Part shown: one piece after another, positions 45,950-59,451 of the stretch
How positions within the stretch are numbered: the stretch's first letter is position 1
Layout of the letters: every line of letters begins with the position of its first letter
Assembly (NCBI GenBank): GCA_051530055.1
Contig: CM121342.1
Location: 3,534,001-3,598,000 of the forward strand
Source of the DNA: Neoechinorhynchus agilis
Taxonomy: Eukaryota > Acanthocephala
Length of the DNA: 64,000 nt
Reading direction: 5' to 3'
Translations under genes and position numbers: made by a program
The notes under the pieces: generated by a model
Databases searched by the model: none
Told to the model about the DNA's origin: nothing
The model's input: only the letters and a program-made list of their open reading frames with translations

Positions 45950-48060
45950 TTAGTTTTGCTACCCCTTGGATTTAAAAAGTCGCATAATTCTGACATTTCC
46001 CCAATGTTTATCATTGCTTGCAAGCTTTACACGAACTCGCAAAAAAAACTTAGAAGCAATGACAAACCTTGATAACTTCGAAATTATCAAATGTGAAGTA
46101 TCAGATATAAATTAGTGAATTTAAATCATGAATAAAAATAGTTATATTTTTGTTCTTAAATAGTAGAACTAAAATATTTTTTCTTTATCTCACCCCTCAT
46201 CATCAAAACAAACTATGAACATTATCTTTACAATTTTAATTATTTCCTTATATATTTTCTAAACTCTTTTTTTCATTTGGTTTCCTTTGGATTTAAAAAT
46301 TCACTGATTTATTTCCTTCCGACATTTCCATAATATTTGACATTATAAATATCAAAAAGAGGTATATTTTCCATATTTTGAAAAGAAAGCCTTTTTTCTA
46401 ATTTCATTCTGATTTAAAATTTCAATACTAACTTTTTTCTTAGTTTTGCTACCCGTTTCCGATAATTTACGTTCGATAATTCCGATATTTCCCCAATATT
46501 TGACATTATAAATATCAAAAAGAGGTATATTTTCCATATTTTGAAACGAAAGCCTTTTTTTCCAATTTCATTCTGATTTAGAATTTCAATATTAACTTTT
46601 TTCTTAGTTTTGCTACCCGTTTCCGATAATTTACGTTCGACAAATTCCGATATTTATCCAATATTTGACATTATAAATATCAAAAAGAGGTATATTTTCC
46701 ATATTTTGAAAAGAAAGCCTTTTTTTCCAATTTCATTCTGATTTAAATTTTCAATACTAACTTTTTTCTTAGTTTTCCCACCCGTTTCCGATAACTTACG
46801 TTCGATAATTCCGATATTTATCCAATATTTGACATTATAAATATCAAAAAGAGGTATATTTTCCATATTTTGAAAAGAAAGCCTTTTTTCTAATTTCATT
46901 CTGATTTAGAATTTCAATATTAACTTTTTTTCTTAGTTTTGCTACCCGTTTCCGATAATTTACGTTCGATAATTCCGATATTTCCCCAATATTTGACATT
47001 ATAAATATCAAAAAGAGGTATATTTTCTATATTTTGAAAAGAAAGCCTTTTTTCTAATTTCATTCTGATTTAGAATTTCAATACTAATTTTTTTCTTAGT
47101 TTTGCTACCCGTTTCCGATAATTTACGTTCGATAATTCCGATATTTCCCCAATATTTGACATTATAAATATCAAAAAGAGGTATATTTTCCATATTTTGA
47201 AAAGAAAGCCTTTTTTCCAATTTCATTCTGATTTAAAATTTCAATACTAACTTTTTTCTTAGTTTTGCTACCCGTTTCCGATAATTTACGTTCGACAAAT
47301 TCCGATATTTCCCCAATATTTGACATTATAAATATAAAAAAAGAGGTATATTTTCCATATTTTGAAAAGAAAGCCTTTTTTCCAATTTCATTCTGATTTA
47401 GAATTTCAATACTAACTTTTTTCTTAGTTTTCCCACCCGTTTCCGATAATTTACGTTCGACAAATTCCGATATTTCCCCAATATTTGACATTATAAATAT
47501 AAAAAAGAGGTATATTTTCCATATTTTGAAAAGAAAGCCTTTTTTCTAATTTCATTCTGATTTAGAATTTCAATACTAACTTTTTTTCTTAGTTTTGCTA
47601 CCCGTTTCCGATAATTTACGTTCGATAATTCCGATATTTCCCCAATATTTGACATTATAAATATCAAAAAGAGGTATATTTTCCATATTTTGAAAAGAAA
47701 GCCTTTTTTCCAATTTCATTCTGATTTAGAATTTCAATACTAACTTTTTTTCTTAGTTTTGCTACCCGTTTCCGATAATTTACGTTCGACAAATTCCGAT
47801 ATTTCCCCAATATTTGACATTATAAATATAAAAAAAGAGGTATATTTTCCATATTTTGAAAAGAAAGCCTTTTTTTCCAATTTCATTCTGATTTAGAATT
47901 TCAATACTAACTTTTTTCTTAGTTTTGCTACCCGTTTCCGATAATTTACGTTCGACAAATTCGGATATTTCCCCAATATTTGTCATTTCTTGTAAGATTT
48001 TAAATATGAGAAATCCTGGATGGCAAAACTAAGAAAAAGAAAGTATCTTTTTTCCCATGA
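45950..48060. repeat. AT-rich minisatellite, about 10 copies of a 164-bp unit, in an intron
   Basis: The tandem part is about 46320-47995. Units share CAATATTTGACATTATAAAT, GAGGTATATTTTCCATATTT and TTCTTAGTTTTGCTACCCGT, spaced about 162-167 bp. Left flank (45950-46100) and right flank (47980-48060) carry related, partly inverted sequence, including TTTTTCTTAGTTTTGCTACC on the left and GGCAAAACTAAGAAAAAG on the right, so the array may have grown from a hairpin element. The minus-strand ORFs over it are repeat artefacts. Confidence 0.85.
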
Positions 48061-48589
48061 AGATTAAAATTTCACTATTAATTTCCTTAGCTGACACTTT
48101 TGCAATTGATGTGTTTTTCAAAGAAGAAAAACAAAATTCTAAAAAAGGCAATAATTTCCCGACGTTAAGAAAATTTAACGATAAAGATCGATGATATTAG
48201 AATAAAGAAGAATTGATTACCAATATTCCATTATTTAAGAAGATTCAATTTGAAATTGTTCGTGAAGTCTCAAACAACTCGGTTAATGGATAAAATAGAT
48301 TATACCGACCAGAAGTTGCTTTTGAACGAATTGAACGCATTGCAACAACAACAACAACAACGAAGGCTCTTAATCCGGTACAAATCCTTTATTTACATCA
48401 CAAATCTTAGAAGAAGCAAGAAGAACGCATTTTCTTAAGTAGCTGAGATGTTTGCAGCGTCTTTGTTAGGATCTTTTTTTTGGGAGAGCTTAAATTATTT
48501 TTTTTTCGAAACGTATTTTGTTTCGTTTTTCGATAGGAAAATTGTTTTTAATTCGAACAAAGTCTCACATATTTGTAATGGCAGTTTTT

Positions 48590-48597
48590 CAGACAGG
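48590..48597 (+). promoter_or_regulatory. Possible leader splice acceptor of the RagC gene
   Basis: GTTTTTCAG followed by ACAGG and the ATG at 48598. TTTTTCAG is the strong nematode-type 3' splice signal. It could receive a trans-spliced leader or a 5' UTR exon, which would let the nested gene be expressed on its own. Confidence 0.4.
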
Positions 48598-49830
48598 ATG
48601 TTAACCCCTGAAGCGGAATATTATCCAGAAGATCAGCCGGAGCTTCCCCCCGATGAAGTTGATTTTCCATATTTTGGAAAAAGTCCACTCGAATTAGACA
48701 ATAAGCCTCGAATTTGTATGATGGGTCTTCGTCGTTCCGGAAAGAGTTCAATACTTAAAGTAGTATTCCATAAGATGTCCGCCCATGAGACATTATTCCT
48801 AAAAAGCAATAAAATCGTCTCATACGACGATATTAACTGGAACGCACTTATTCAGTTTCTAGTGATGGATTGCCCCGGTCATCCCGACTTTTATGAACGA
48901 TGCTTCGACAACGAACTGGCATTTCAAAACTGCAAAGCGATTGTGTTTGTGATCGACGCTCAGGATGAATACATCGAAGCTGTACATCATCTAAAGACTA
49001 CAATTCAAAGAGCGATCAAAATTGTTCCAAACATAAAATTCGAAGTTTTTATCCACAAATCAGACGGTCTAAGTGATGATCAAAAGATTGAAATCCAACG
49101 AGATATTCACCAGAGAGTGATTGAGGACCTTAACGAACAAATGGCAGCTTCATCTTTGACTGCTACCACGTCTTCAAGTGGTGGAACATCGACTCCTCCA
49201 CAACTTTCATTTCATTCAAGTTCTGTGTACGATCATTCGGTCTTTGAAGCATTTTCTAAAGTCATACAAAAACTTATTCCTCAACTTCCTCTTCTTGAAA
49301 ATCTGCTCAATGTACTCATAGGTAATTGTTCAATCGAAAAGGCATTTCTATTTGACGTTGTCTCAAAAGTGTACGTTGCAACCGATTCATCTCCTGTAGA
49401 TATGCAGACCTATGAACTTTGTTGTGATATGATAGAGGTTTTCCTCGATTTAAGTGCGATTTATGGGCGCGAGATCGTAAATGTGATCGTGACTGACAAT
49501 TGTGGCTTGTTTTCCGTCAGAAACGATCATAGAGATCACGAAGACGAATGTATGCCCGATTTCGATTCATTATCACAAGCCATTATTCGTTTGAACAACG
49601 GAACTGTTTTATTCCTTCGAGAAGTCAATACGTTTGTTGCGTTGGCTTGTATAATGAGAGAGGAAACATTAGAGAAGCGGGGAATGATCGAACATAACTT
49701 TCTTCAATTTAAACGAGGAATCCAACGAATTCTGAGTGTTCAAGGATCTTTCACGATGCCTCGGCATAGAAGCAGAGAGGGCAGTTATACAAGCAGTGCC
49801 TCGACGACAGCCTTGGGCTCGAGGACTTGA
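48598..49830 (+). CDS. ragc: RagC/RagD-type GTPase, intronless and nested in a muscle-gene intron
   Basis: 410 residues from the Met at 48598, close to the usual length of about 400. Rag GTPases dimerise (A/B with C/D) and recruit TORC1 to the lysosome in response to amino acids. Motifs: acidic N-terminus then GLRRSGKSS P-loop (43-51), MDCPGHPDF switch region (90-98), FIHKSDGL guanine-binding HKxD (151-158), then the C-terminal roadblock domain with SIEKAFLFDVVSKVYVATDS. The upstream in-frame extension (from 48448) is Phe-rich and unlike the family, so the later Met after a splice-like TTTTTCAG is preferred. AATAAA occurs at about 49844. It lies within intron 45629-49965 of the UNC-89-like gene, on the same strand, and has no introns itself, which suggests a retrocopy that kept an intact frame. 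Confidence 0.92.
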   Translation: MLTPEAEYYPEDQPELPPDEVDFPYFGKSPLELDNKPRICMMGLRRSGKSSILKVVFHKMSAHETLFLKSNKIVSYDDINWNALIQFLVMDCPGHPDFYERCFDNELAFQNCKAIVFVIDAQDEYIEAVHHLKTTIQRAIKIVPNIKFEVFIHKSDGLSDDQKIEIQRDIHQRVIEDLNEQMAASSLTATTSSSGGTSTPPQLSFHSSSVYDHSVFEAFSKVIQKLIPQLPLLENLLNVLIGNCSIEKAFLFDVVSKVYVATDSSPVDMQTYELCCDMIEVFLDLSAIYGREIVNVIVTDNCGLFSVRNDHRDHEDECMPDFDSLSQAIIRLNNGTVLFLREVNTFVALACIMREETLEKRGMIEHNFLQFKRGIQRILSVQGSFTMPRHRSREGSYTSSASTTALGSRT

Positions 49831-49965
49831 AATGAAATTAAAAAATAAACTACATTCACACCCTGACACCTTCTAGACCATCGCGTTCGTGAATTTATTA
49901 CACCTCACTCTTTTCTATGACCCAACCTAAAGAAAACCACTAACCCTTTTCCTCGATGAATTTAG

Positions 49966-52900
49966 CTTTTGCGATTCAACAGCCTGAGCAATACAACTGC
50001 ACTGAGAACGAAACAATTACATTACGCTGTCATTGTTCGCGTGGAGGTGCTCAATACTGTTGGACTAAAAACAGTCAGCCAATCGATTTTAACGAACGTG
50101 TTGTTTCGTCTGTTGACGATCAATCATACTCACTTACAATCCATCAAGCAAACTCGCAGGATTCTGGAACATATACAATTTCAATCTATGATAGTACCGG
50201 TGCGATCTGCGACTCGAATCAATGCAGATTGAACGTTGGAGCGGCTGCTCGTCGTTCACTTCCTCCTGAACGATCTCTAAAATCTCATCTACAATATCGA
50301 CAGCAGCAGCAGCAGCAGTTTAGGAGTGAGATAAGAATGAGTGGCAAAACTTCACGGGCATTTAGTATGCCCCCGCGAGATCAAGTAGACAACAGAATTA
50401 ACCGAATTGTAAAACCATTAAAATCTCAAGAATTCATACCAGGAAAAACAAAACTTGTCTTACTTCATGTTACCACGCTTCTTCCAATAAGTCGTGTGGA
50501 TTTTTTCAAGGATAATAATCTGATAATCCCTTCAGATCCCCGACGAAGAGTGACTGTGCGAGGTTGTTGCGCTGAGTTAGCGCTTACTAATCCGGATCTA
50601 CACGACGCTGGGAGCTACGCGTGTCGCATTGACGGAGCTCAAATGTCTGAGTGTTCACTACAACCATTATCGCTCATATTGAACCGTAAATTGCCTAATA
50701 GAATTGACGCTGAAGAAGGCGAACCAATCACGCTTGAATGTGAGTTCAATCAAAGTCCTAGTCAACCAACGAAGTGGTTCAAAGACAATCATGAAATTTC
50801 AATTGACGAAAGCGGATACAAAATAACTTCTTGTGGTTCTTATCAAGCTCTTACGATCGAGCGAACTGATCGCGAAAAACATTCTGGTCGATATCGATTA
50901 TTTATAAACGACCTTGTCGATGAGACGTATTTGATGGTTGTTCCGAAAAAGCAACGTAATCTGGGATTTGCTCGCGAACCACCTGAAATAGTTCAATGTG
51001 ATTCTGTTGGCGACAGCGTTGTCATTCCATGTGAAGTACAGGATCCTAATTGCACAACCCAGTGGTTCATGGGTAATAATCGTCAAATATTTTCTGACGA
51101 GAAATCGTTTTCGTTCAATTCTCATGGTATAGATCGGTCACTGACTGTTCGACGCGTATCTACATCGGGACAATCGTTTAAATGTGTTATAAATGGTGCT
51201 AATGAAGAACAAATTGAACGTACAACTCGTGTAAGTGTGAAATCTTCCCACGTTACAGCATTCGCGACGTCTCCTGATCAGCAATCTCATCGAGTTCATC
51301 GAGTTCTCGAAGGAGATACCGTTACTATTGCTATATCCGACGCCAAACTTGGCGACCGAGACATTCTATTACTCAAAGATGGGTATCCATTTGAGCGGAA
51401 GCGTGTAGGCACGAATACAATTATTCTAGAGGATCTCGAGTTGGAGGACTCGGGATATTACTCTTTTGTGAGCGATAATAGCATAGAACATCCTATTGGA
51501 CAAATTATAGTGGACCGTAGACCGATTCAACGCGAATTTATGAGTCTACCTAGGTCCAGTTTTGTGGCTGGTGAGACTATTTATTTAGAATGTGAATTTC
51601 AGAATGAACCGCGGCATCCGGTTGTATGGCACAAGAACTCGATTCCTTTGTACTCAAACGATCATGCTATTATTCGCAAAGACGGACTCATTCATTCTTT
51701 GACAATCCATAACTGCGCCCGTTCGGACGAGGGAACGTACGAACTTAGATGTGGAAGTTTTATCTTAACTACTCCTTACATCAACGTAATTGACCCGCTC
51801 GACCAGAAAAACGTTCAAATTCTTAAAGAAGGCGACACTCTGAACATTGACGTCAAGACAAATACTCTTCTGGATGCGGATTGTGCGTCTCTTCGTCTTT
51901 TCCATGATAATGACGATATAACCAAAAATCAAAACGTTTTGATTGATATAAAGAAGTCTTCGCTTGCGATATGCATCCAAGACGTTACTTTTGCTGATTC
52001 CGGTTCTTATTATATGGAGACAGACGGATGTAGACTTCATCTATGTACTGTTCAAGTTGTCACACCTAATCCACGTGTTCGATATGTTCCAAATCCTTTT
52101 CTGACGAAAAATAAGGAGCTACAAAGAGTTCCATGCGGAAGTGATTTCGATGTAGTATTCGAGAGTTCGACTGCTGTCCAAGGTGACCCGGTTTGGATTA
52201 AGGATGATCACGAGTTAAACTTGTTGGAAAGTCGCTATAGCACAGAGGTAAAACAAAACCGATTAATTCTTACAATCAATGGTCTTCTATCTATTGATTC
52301 CGGGACGTATGGTGTTCGAACTAGACAAGGAGTCGAGATCTACGCTCCTCCACTTCATGTTTACGAGTCCGAAGTACGAAAAATACTTGAAACCCGAACT
52401 GCGTTTGTTGACGATCGGATCGAAGTGGAGATTGGAAATGAAGACGGGCTTGTAAAGGAGGTTACGGTGCTAAAGAATGGAAAACCAGTGGAGGATAGAA
52501 GTCGATTTCATCTTGAATGTGCTCCGAATCGAATTAAATTCACGATAAGTTCACTCAAACTTTCAGATGCTGGACTATACGAAATTTCAGTTGGTGACAA
52601 TTCCTCGAAAGCGCATTACATTTTTACTGTGAACGTTGAGCCGCGTAAATCAGTTCATGTTCAGAAATTACGTCTTGATCGAAGTGAATTTAACGAAGGT
52701 GAAACAATCACAATAGATTGTGTATTTGAACGTGCTCCTTCTGAGGATTTGCATTGGTATAGAAATCAGAAAATTATTGATGAAAATGATTGTCATTATT
52801 GTGTGAGGCATGTGGATCCGAAAACTTTTACTCTTGTTATTAAGAATTGCTCTCGAGATGATAATGGCGTTTATCAACTTAAAAATGAGACGACGTGTTT

Positions 52901-55900
52901 CGAGACACCTTTTCTTAAGATTAAACCAAGCACAGTAATGACAGAAAGTCTTGGTGTAATGAAGATTTCCCCACAACCGACAGTAACGAAAAATCGACCG
53001 ACGTCTCAGCCGGAACAGCTTCGATATAAGGTGGCAGGTGGAGTTGGTGCTCCGGAATCAGTTGTTACTGGAAAGATTGTTGAAAGGATAATTGGTGATG
53101 GTGCTGGACGATGTGCTAAATTAGTTGAAGCTAAGGAAGGTGAATCGATTAATATTCAACTAGATACAAAAGGAGAATTGCTCAAGGACGAAGACGTGTT
53201 CCTTCTTCATAATGGACAACGAGTTTTTAAAACAGATCCACGGGTGATGTGGGTGATTGAGAACACATCCTTAAGTGTTACCATATCGGACCTTGTGTTG
53301 AGCGATGCCGGATTGTGGGCTATTGTTTTAAGAGACCAGATAATTCCGGCGATTGATCTCGTGGTAAATGAACGTCCTCGACAAGTAAAACTTTTACATT
53401 TGAAGAAAACGGTGTTTCAGGTCGATGAAACTTTCCGTCTCGATGTTGAAGTGAAAGGAAGATTGAGTGGGACTCCAATCTGGAGAAAAAATGGGAAAAT
53501 CATCAAGGACGGTGATCCTATTCAGCTGGAGCATAACGATAAATCTGGTCAATACACTCTTTTGATTCCACGTATCCAAAACGAACATTCTGGAATATAT
53601 TCACTCACGTTGGACAATCTCGAACTTTTAACACCTCCAATCACAGTAAGGCAAAGAAAGACAATTATTCAAAAGTCAGATCAACCCCCATTAAAAATTA
53701 TTCATGCAGTGGAAGGCGATACCGTCACTCTCAAACTACCTGCTTCATGGATGCAAGAAGATGTTCGAATTTGCAAGGATCATCGCATTGTTGAGAATGT
53801 CGCATTTGAAACTGAAGGTGATTCGGTTGTGGTTCGACTAATGAACGTAGGATTGAACGATAGTGGCGTATATTGTCTCACTGAACTTGGAAATCGGACA
53901 AACGTGCCATTTGTTGAACTTAGGGTCACAAAAAAGGCACCTACAAAGTTCTGCCAACTTCAGCTCGTAAAGACCTTATACCAAGAAGGTGAAACCTTAT
54001 CGATTCCATACAAGATTCCATCTCAAATCAACGATTGGTCCCACAATGGTCAACCTCTTGCTTCCATGGATAGAGTTCATATTGACGAACAAGCAATGCA
54101 CGTCGAAGAGCTCAATTTGGACGATGCTGGGATATATTCCATCATCGATCCTGATGGTACTCTTCACAGTACGTCATCAATCACAGTACGACCTGGGAAA
54201 CCTCACGTTACTGTTCAATGTATTGAAGCCTATGAGCATGAGAATATTCAAGCAACTCTAAAGCTTTCGTCTGATATGAAAAGCTTTATTAAACCGACAA
54301 ATGTGATCTTACGAGAAGGCATTGTTACTGATAAAGCTCAAATTCACTCTCTTTTGAGTGATGATACATTTCTCATAAAGATAAGTCATCTTCAACTTGA
54401 GGATTCCGGTCTTTATGAAATTCAATTGGACGACGGTGATCGATTGCCTTTTCTAAGAATGAATGTCATGAAAAGACCAATGATATATAAGAGACTTGAG
54501 TTACCGAAGACGATTTTTACCGAAGGCGATACTCTCGTTATAAAGCTAGAGCATGAGTCGGTTATTGGTGAAGTTCCAGTTTGGACTAAAGACAATAAAC
54601 CTCTTAATCCTGACGATAGAGTTCGTTTATCGAGTACAGGCGACCAATCGACCCTCACAATATCTCCCCTTCGTGTATCTGATGGAGGAGATATATCCGT
54701 TTCGATAGGAAATGTAATGTTCAACGCAGATCCCCTTGTAGTACATTCAGCAAGTTCGGTAAGTGTCACTGCTGAGGACGAAGATGATCTAAAGTTCGTG
54801 ATTCCGTTTCATTTGGCGATTAAACCCGAACGACGTGGTGATACAGCTGAATTTCGATGTTCATTTAATCGAAAAGTTGATCCAAAGCAAGTCGCAATTG
54901 TCCGTGAAGAAACTGAGACCACTTGTGATGCACGTTTTAATGTAATGACAAGTGAAGGTGGGAAATGCTTTACTTTCCGAATGACTGATACTCAACCTAA
55001 AGACGCTGGTGCCTACCAATGTTGTGCGCCTCCATTATTAAGTCAGCCGGTTTATTTGAAACTGAGATCAAGTATCCCGGTAGATATTCCATTCGTCCGT
55101 TTATCAACACATCGCAATCATGTGATTGAAGGTGAGACTATCGAAGTGGAATGTGACATTGGAAAAGGAATCGACATAACTAGTGTTTCTCTGTTCAAAT
55201 CCGATCAAGCAGTCAATGACGCCAAAGCAGAGATAATTTCGAAAAGCAGAGCAATATTTAGAATCCCATTTTGTGAGTGGGGAGTTCACGACGGGGATTA
55301 CCACGCATGTGCAGAATATAAGGGAGTTACTGTTGAGTCCGGAAAAGTAAATATCCAAATTGAAAAAGAAGGAGGGTTCGTTTCTAAACTTGGTATTTCT
55401 GATACTCATCCAAACGAAGGCGATATGGTCGAGTTGAAGTGTAAAATCAAAGGAGCGGAAAGGGTCCATGTGACCAAAAATGGTTTACCAGTAAACGATC
55501 GACCTTTAGGAATTTGCGTTCAAGGCGACACCGTAAGTGTTAAGATTCCTGAGGTGAACTCGACTGATATTGGCGAGTATCGACTCGTAATTCCAAACAC
55601 TGACTCTATAACGTCACCTGCAAAAATAATCGAAGTAAAGAAACCTTCCGTCAAGTCTCCTTTGATTCTATCAGCAAATAAACTCACGCTAAATTCTGAC
55701 GAAATCTTGATTTTGAATTGTCAAAGAGGCATTGAGCAGATTCGTTGGATGAAAGGAGGAACTGAACTGGATGGAGATTCGAGATATAAACGTGAATTGA
55801 TAGATAGTTCAATTGAGATTTTTATTGTTAGTGATCTAAAATCGAGTAAAGACACTGGGGATTACTATTGTGAAACTGTGAATGGCGTTCAAAGTAACGT

Positions 55901-57933
55901 GCTCCATATTGAAGTAATCGATCAACCGACAAAACGTGATCTAAAATTCATAAAACCTCTCACAGCTAATCAAAATGTTCTTCGAGAAACCGAGGAGTTA
56001 GTTTTGAGTTGCGCTTTAAGTTTGCCTGAGCAACGAGTAGTTATCATGAGAGATGGAATGGATGTGAGTGATACTATGAAAGTTATCAACGGAACGGACT
56101 ACGTTTTGCGAGTACCCAGTGTACGAGTCACCGATTCGGGTTCATATCAGGCAATTGTGAACGATGGGGAGTTGGTTGGTACGACTGTGCCCATACGGAT
56201 TGATCCAATATCACCAGAAATCCGTGCAAATGGGTATTCTTTTAAACCTGGAACTATGATTGAACTTACATGTGTTCATCCAGACGCTAAAAGCGTTAAA
56301 TGGTATAAAGATGGCATAGAATTGCCAGAATACGGCTCTTGTGAACGTCTTGTCATTTCTTCTGCAAAACGAAAAGATGAAGGGCAGTATTCATGTTCAG
56401 TGAATGGCTTAGAAAGCAATAAAGTCGGTATTAAAGTTAGCGTACTTGAAGATCGACAAGAACTGGTAATTCTAAGAGGCTTAAGAATTTCAAATCCAAG
56501 ACCAGTTGAAGGAGAATCCGTCAGTCTTGATGTAACTCTGAATAGACCTTTGAGAGACAATGAATCGTTTGAAGTTTATAAAGATGGATTGATCTATAAA
56601 CCAGGAAGGATTGATCGATCGACAATATGTCCATCGATTGAAATTCCAGCAGTCACCTGTTCAGATACAGGGGAATTTAAAGTCATTGTTGACAAAAAGG
56701 AAACAAGTGCCCCATTAAATGTTCAAAAACTGAAATCCGTGCTTACCTCAGAAAAGAACGTTCTAAAATCTGGTGAAACATTGAAGCTTTTTTGTGAGTT
56801 CAATCGCGAGTTAAGTGCTGAAGAGCTTTCTCGCGTTGAATTAAAGCGGAATAATGCTGAATTGTTGGCTCACTCACGAAATTTTCCAGACAAAGAGACA
56901 ATTGCTTACACTGTTGAAAACATGGAAGTAGGTGACAGCGGAACTTTTATTTGTGAATTGGATGCGTGTCGATCGAATAGTTTGGACGTTGTGATAAATC
57001 CTTCCCAAGGAACTGCACTTCAATTCGCATCTCCATTAATAGCTAATAAATCTTTCCTCCAAGCAAAAGAACGTCTTGTTCTGTCTCTAAAGCTGAATAG
57101 AACTGCATGTTTTGAGGACATTCAATTCCTAAGAGACGGGAAACTGTTACAGCCAGATCGACTCTACCTCCGACCATCCAACGAACTTTGTTATGTGATT
57201 GAAGAAGCATCAAAGACGGATGGACCTGGCTGTTACGAGTGCAAAATCATACCTACTGGTCAGACAAGCAATAGCGTTAGTGTCAATTTCGACGATAACG
57301 CTTTAAGTATTATTGAACCTCTACAAGATACCACGGTTTCATCAGGATCTTCTTTGAACTTATTTTGCCGATTCTCAAAGCCTCTCCCTCCTTCAACAGT
57401 TTTCAAGTGGTTAAAGGACGATAAGGAAATTGAATTGGTTAATGGCGTTCAAGCATTTATAGAAAACGACCTTGTTCAGATCAAAATTCTCCATGCAAAT
57501 CCATTAAGTCATCAAGGCGTATGGCGATGTATGGTGACTATTGACAATCACATTCCGTTGATGTCTGAATGTGTGGTGAACGTAAAAAGACCAAGTGTAG
57601 CTGCTCAGGGATTTGCTCGTCTACTTCCTGCTTCGATGTCCGTACCTCTAAGTAGTACGCTAACGCTTGAGTGTGAGACTCTAAAACCCGAGAAAGACGT
57701 TAAATGGACACGAGATGGAAAACCGATTGAACCTTCGGAGAATGTTTCGATTGACTCTTCTCGAGACAATCGAGTACACAGATTAGTAGTTGGGAAGAGC
57801 AAACCGGAAGATGGAGCCCTTTATGCATGTGTGCTTCCGATCAATAGTCAGCAAACCGCTTGCAAAGTAAATGTTGCTAAAGAGCCGATAAATCTCTTGA
57901 GTGGATTTCCAGCGGAGATTACCGCTGTTCCTG
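49966..57933 (+). CDS. unc-89: UNC-89/obscurin-like gene: giant exon with about 27 Ig domains
   Basis: 7968 bp without an intron, 2656 codons, phase 1 at both ends, after acceptor TTTAG and before donor GTATGT. I count about 27 Ig folds and the start of a 28th, each about 90-100 residues with a W-x-K-[DN]-[GN] core and a D-[AS]-G-x-Y motif (e.g. VDFFKDNN / DAGSYACRID; TQWFMGNN; VVWHKNSIP / DEGTYELRCG; VKWYKDGIE / DEGQYSCSVNG). The first half alternates domains that have the classical Cys pair with domains that lack it. A Gln run (about residue 112) and a Ser/Arg-rich stretch separate Ig 1 and Ig 2 of this exon. These domains form the elastic-looking rod of the M-line protein. Confidence 0.92.
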
Positions 57934-58098
57934 GTATGTCTTAGATCAGTGAGTTTGAGTGCAACCGCGTGAGTGTTAGCTAGTGTAGATGTTAGACAAC
58001 AATTTGAGTATTGCATGAGGACGTGGAGGTATGTGAGTGCATGTGATTGATATCTTCCATAAATTTAGACAAGATATTTACTTTTTGCCCGATTTAAG

Positions 58099-59451
58099 GT
58101 GACCGAGTGAACCTTTCTTGTGTACTGTCAGCCCCGCACGTTGCGGATATTGTTCTTGAAAAGAACGGAGAACCAGTTGACTCATTAGCTGGCACAAATG
58201 TTCAACGTGTGGATTCCGATGATGATAACGTCGTTAGTTTTATGATCAAACCCGTCCGGAAATCAGATGCCGGTTTATTCACGCTTTTGGGACCGGATGG
58301 TATTCGAACTCAATGCCAGTTGAAGGTTTTAGTCGACGAACAACCTCGAATTACGAAACCGTTGGTCAGTAAGACGGTCAATGTGGGATCAACCGTTTGC
58401 TTTGAAGCTCAGACGAGCTCTGCGTTAGCGCCAGTTTTCTGGAAAAAAGATGGGAAACCAATCAATTCTGAAGGAGATGCTTTGATTTGCTCTAAAGGCA
58501 ATCAACACCAACTCATATTGAATAATGCCCAATTCGAGGATACTGGAACTATTAGCTTTGAAATTGGAGAAGATATCTCAAAAGCAGCCCTTCAAGTAGT
58601 TCAAGATAAATCTCCTGAAGTGTTCATTGATTCAACGATCCGAATCAATCCTCAACCAGCTATGGAAGGCGATGATATTGAAGTCAGTTGTACAATAACT
58701 GATACAAGAGAAGCTAAGCCTGTGTGGTGGCGAGGGACAGCGAAAAATCCTGTGAATTCCGACCGATGTGAACCGGAGATTGTCGATCAGCACCACGCTC
58801 GTCTTATGATTAGAAAGTGTATTAAGGAAGACGAAGACGTCTATGGAGTTCGACTTGATAATGGAGATGAGATATCAGGTGTTGTTGAGATTGTCGAAAG
58901 TCCATGCAGATTCGTTAAGGAATTGGAAAACGTTAGAGCTGCAAAAGGCGACCGTATTGTATTAAAAGCTGAAACCAACAAGGAAGTGGCTGTTCAGTGG
59001 TTAAAAGACGGAAAGGTTGTGCAGAAATCAGGGCCTAAACAACGCCAGCATTCTTTTGAAATTCCTTCCGTTGAAAAGGATGCAATTTACAAATGTATGG
59101 TCAATGATCGTTTATTTACGACCGGACGAATCTCTGTTGCTCCTGAGCAATCGGCTATCAGCATTATTAGAAAACTCCAAGACGTTTATCTGAACGAGGG
59201 GGAACCATTGCTTCTTCAAGTAGAACTTAATAGGAAACCTAATAGTGATCCATTGTGGAAAAGAGATGGTAAGCCGGTTGACGGCGCACAAACCACTGCT
59301 GATAATAATGAATTTAACTTGACTAAGCCGTCGATGAATGCTTCAGATAGTGGAACCTATGAATTTGATGTTGATGGTGTATCGTGTATTTGTAAAGTAG
59401 TCGTAACTAAAAGTCCATTGACTTTGTTACGGCCTCTGGCACTTGTTACCG
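58099..59451 (+). CDS. unc-89: UNC-89/obscurin-like gene: exon with Ig domains 28-33
   Basis: Joins the giant exon in phase 1 across a 165-bp intron: ...EITAVPG then DRVNLSCVLSAPH, completing one Ig. It then encodes four whole domains (VFWKKDGKP; VWWRGTAKN; VQWLKDGKV; PLWKRDGKP cores) and the start of another (LTLLRPLALVTG). Donor GTGAGC after 59451. Introns fall at the same place within Ig domains (just before the B-strand), a common exon-boundary pattern in giant muscle proteins. Confidence 0.92.

Noticed and set aside
46352-47986. Lys-rich minus-strand ORFs (KLSETGSKTKKKVSIEILN)
   Set aside because: Translation of the AT-rich 164-bp minisatellite; frames change with unit length.
48448-48597. 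Phe-rich N-terminal extension of the RagC protein
   Set aside because: Low-complexity, unlike the family, and separated from the conserved start by a splice-acceptor-like TTTTTCAG.
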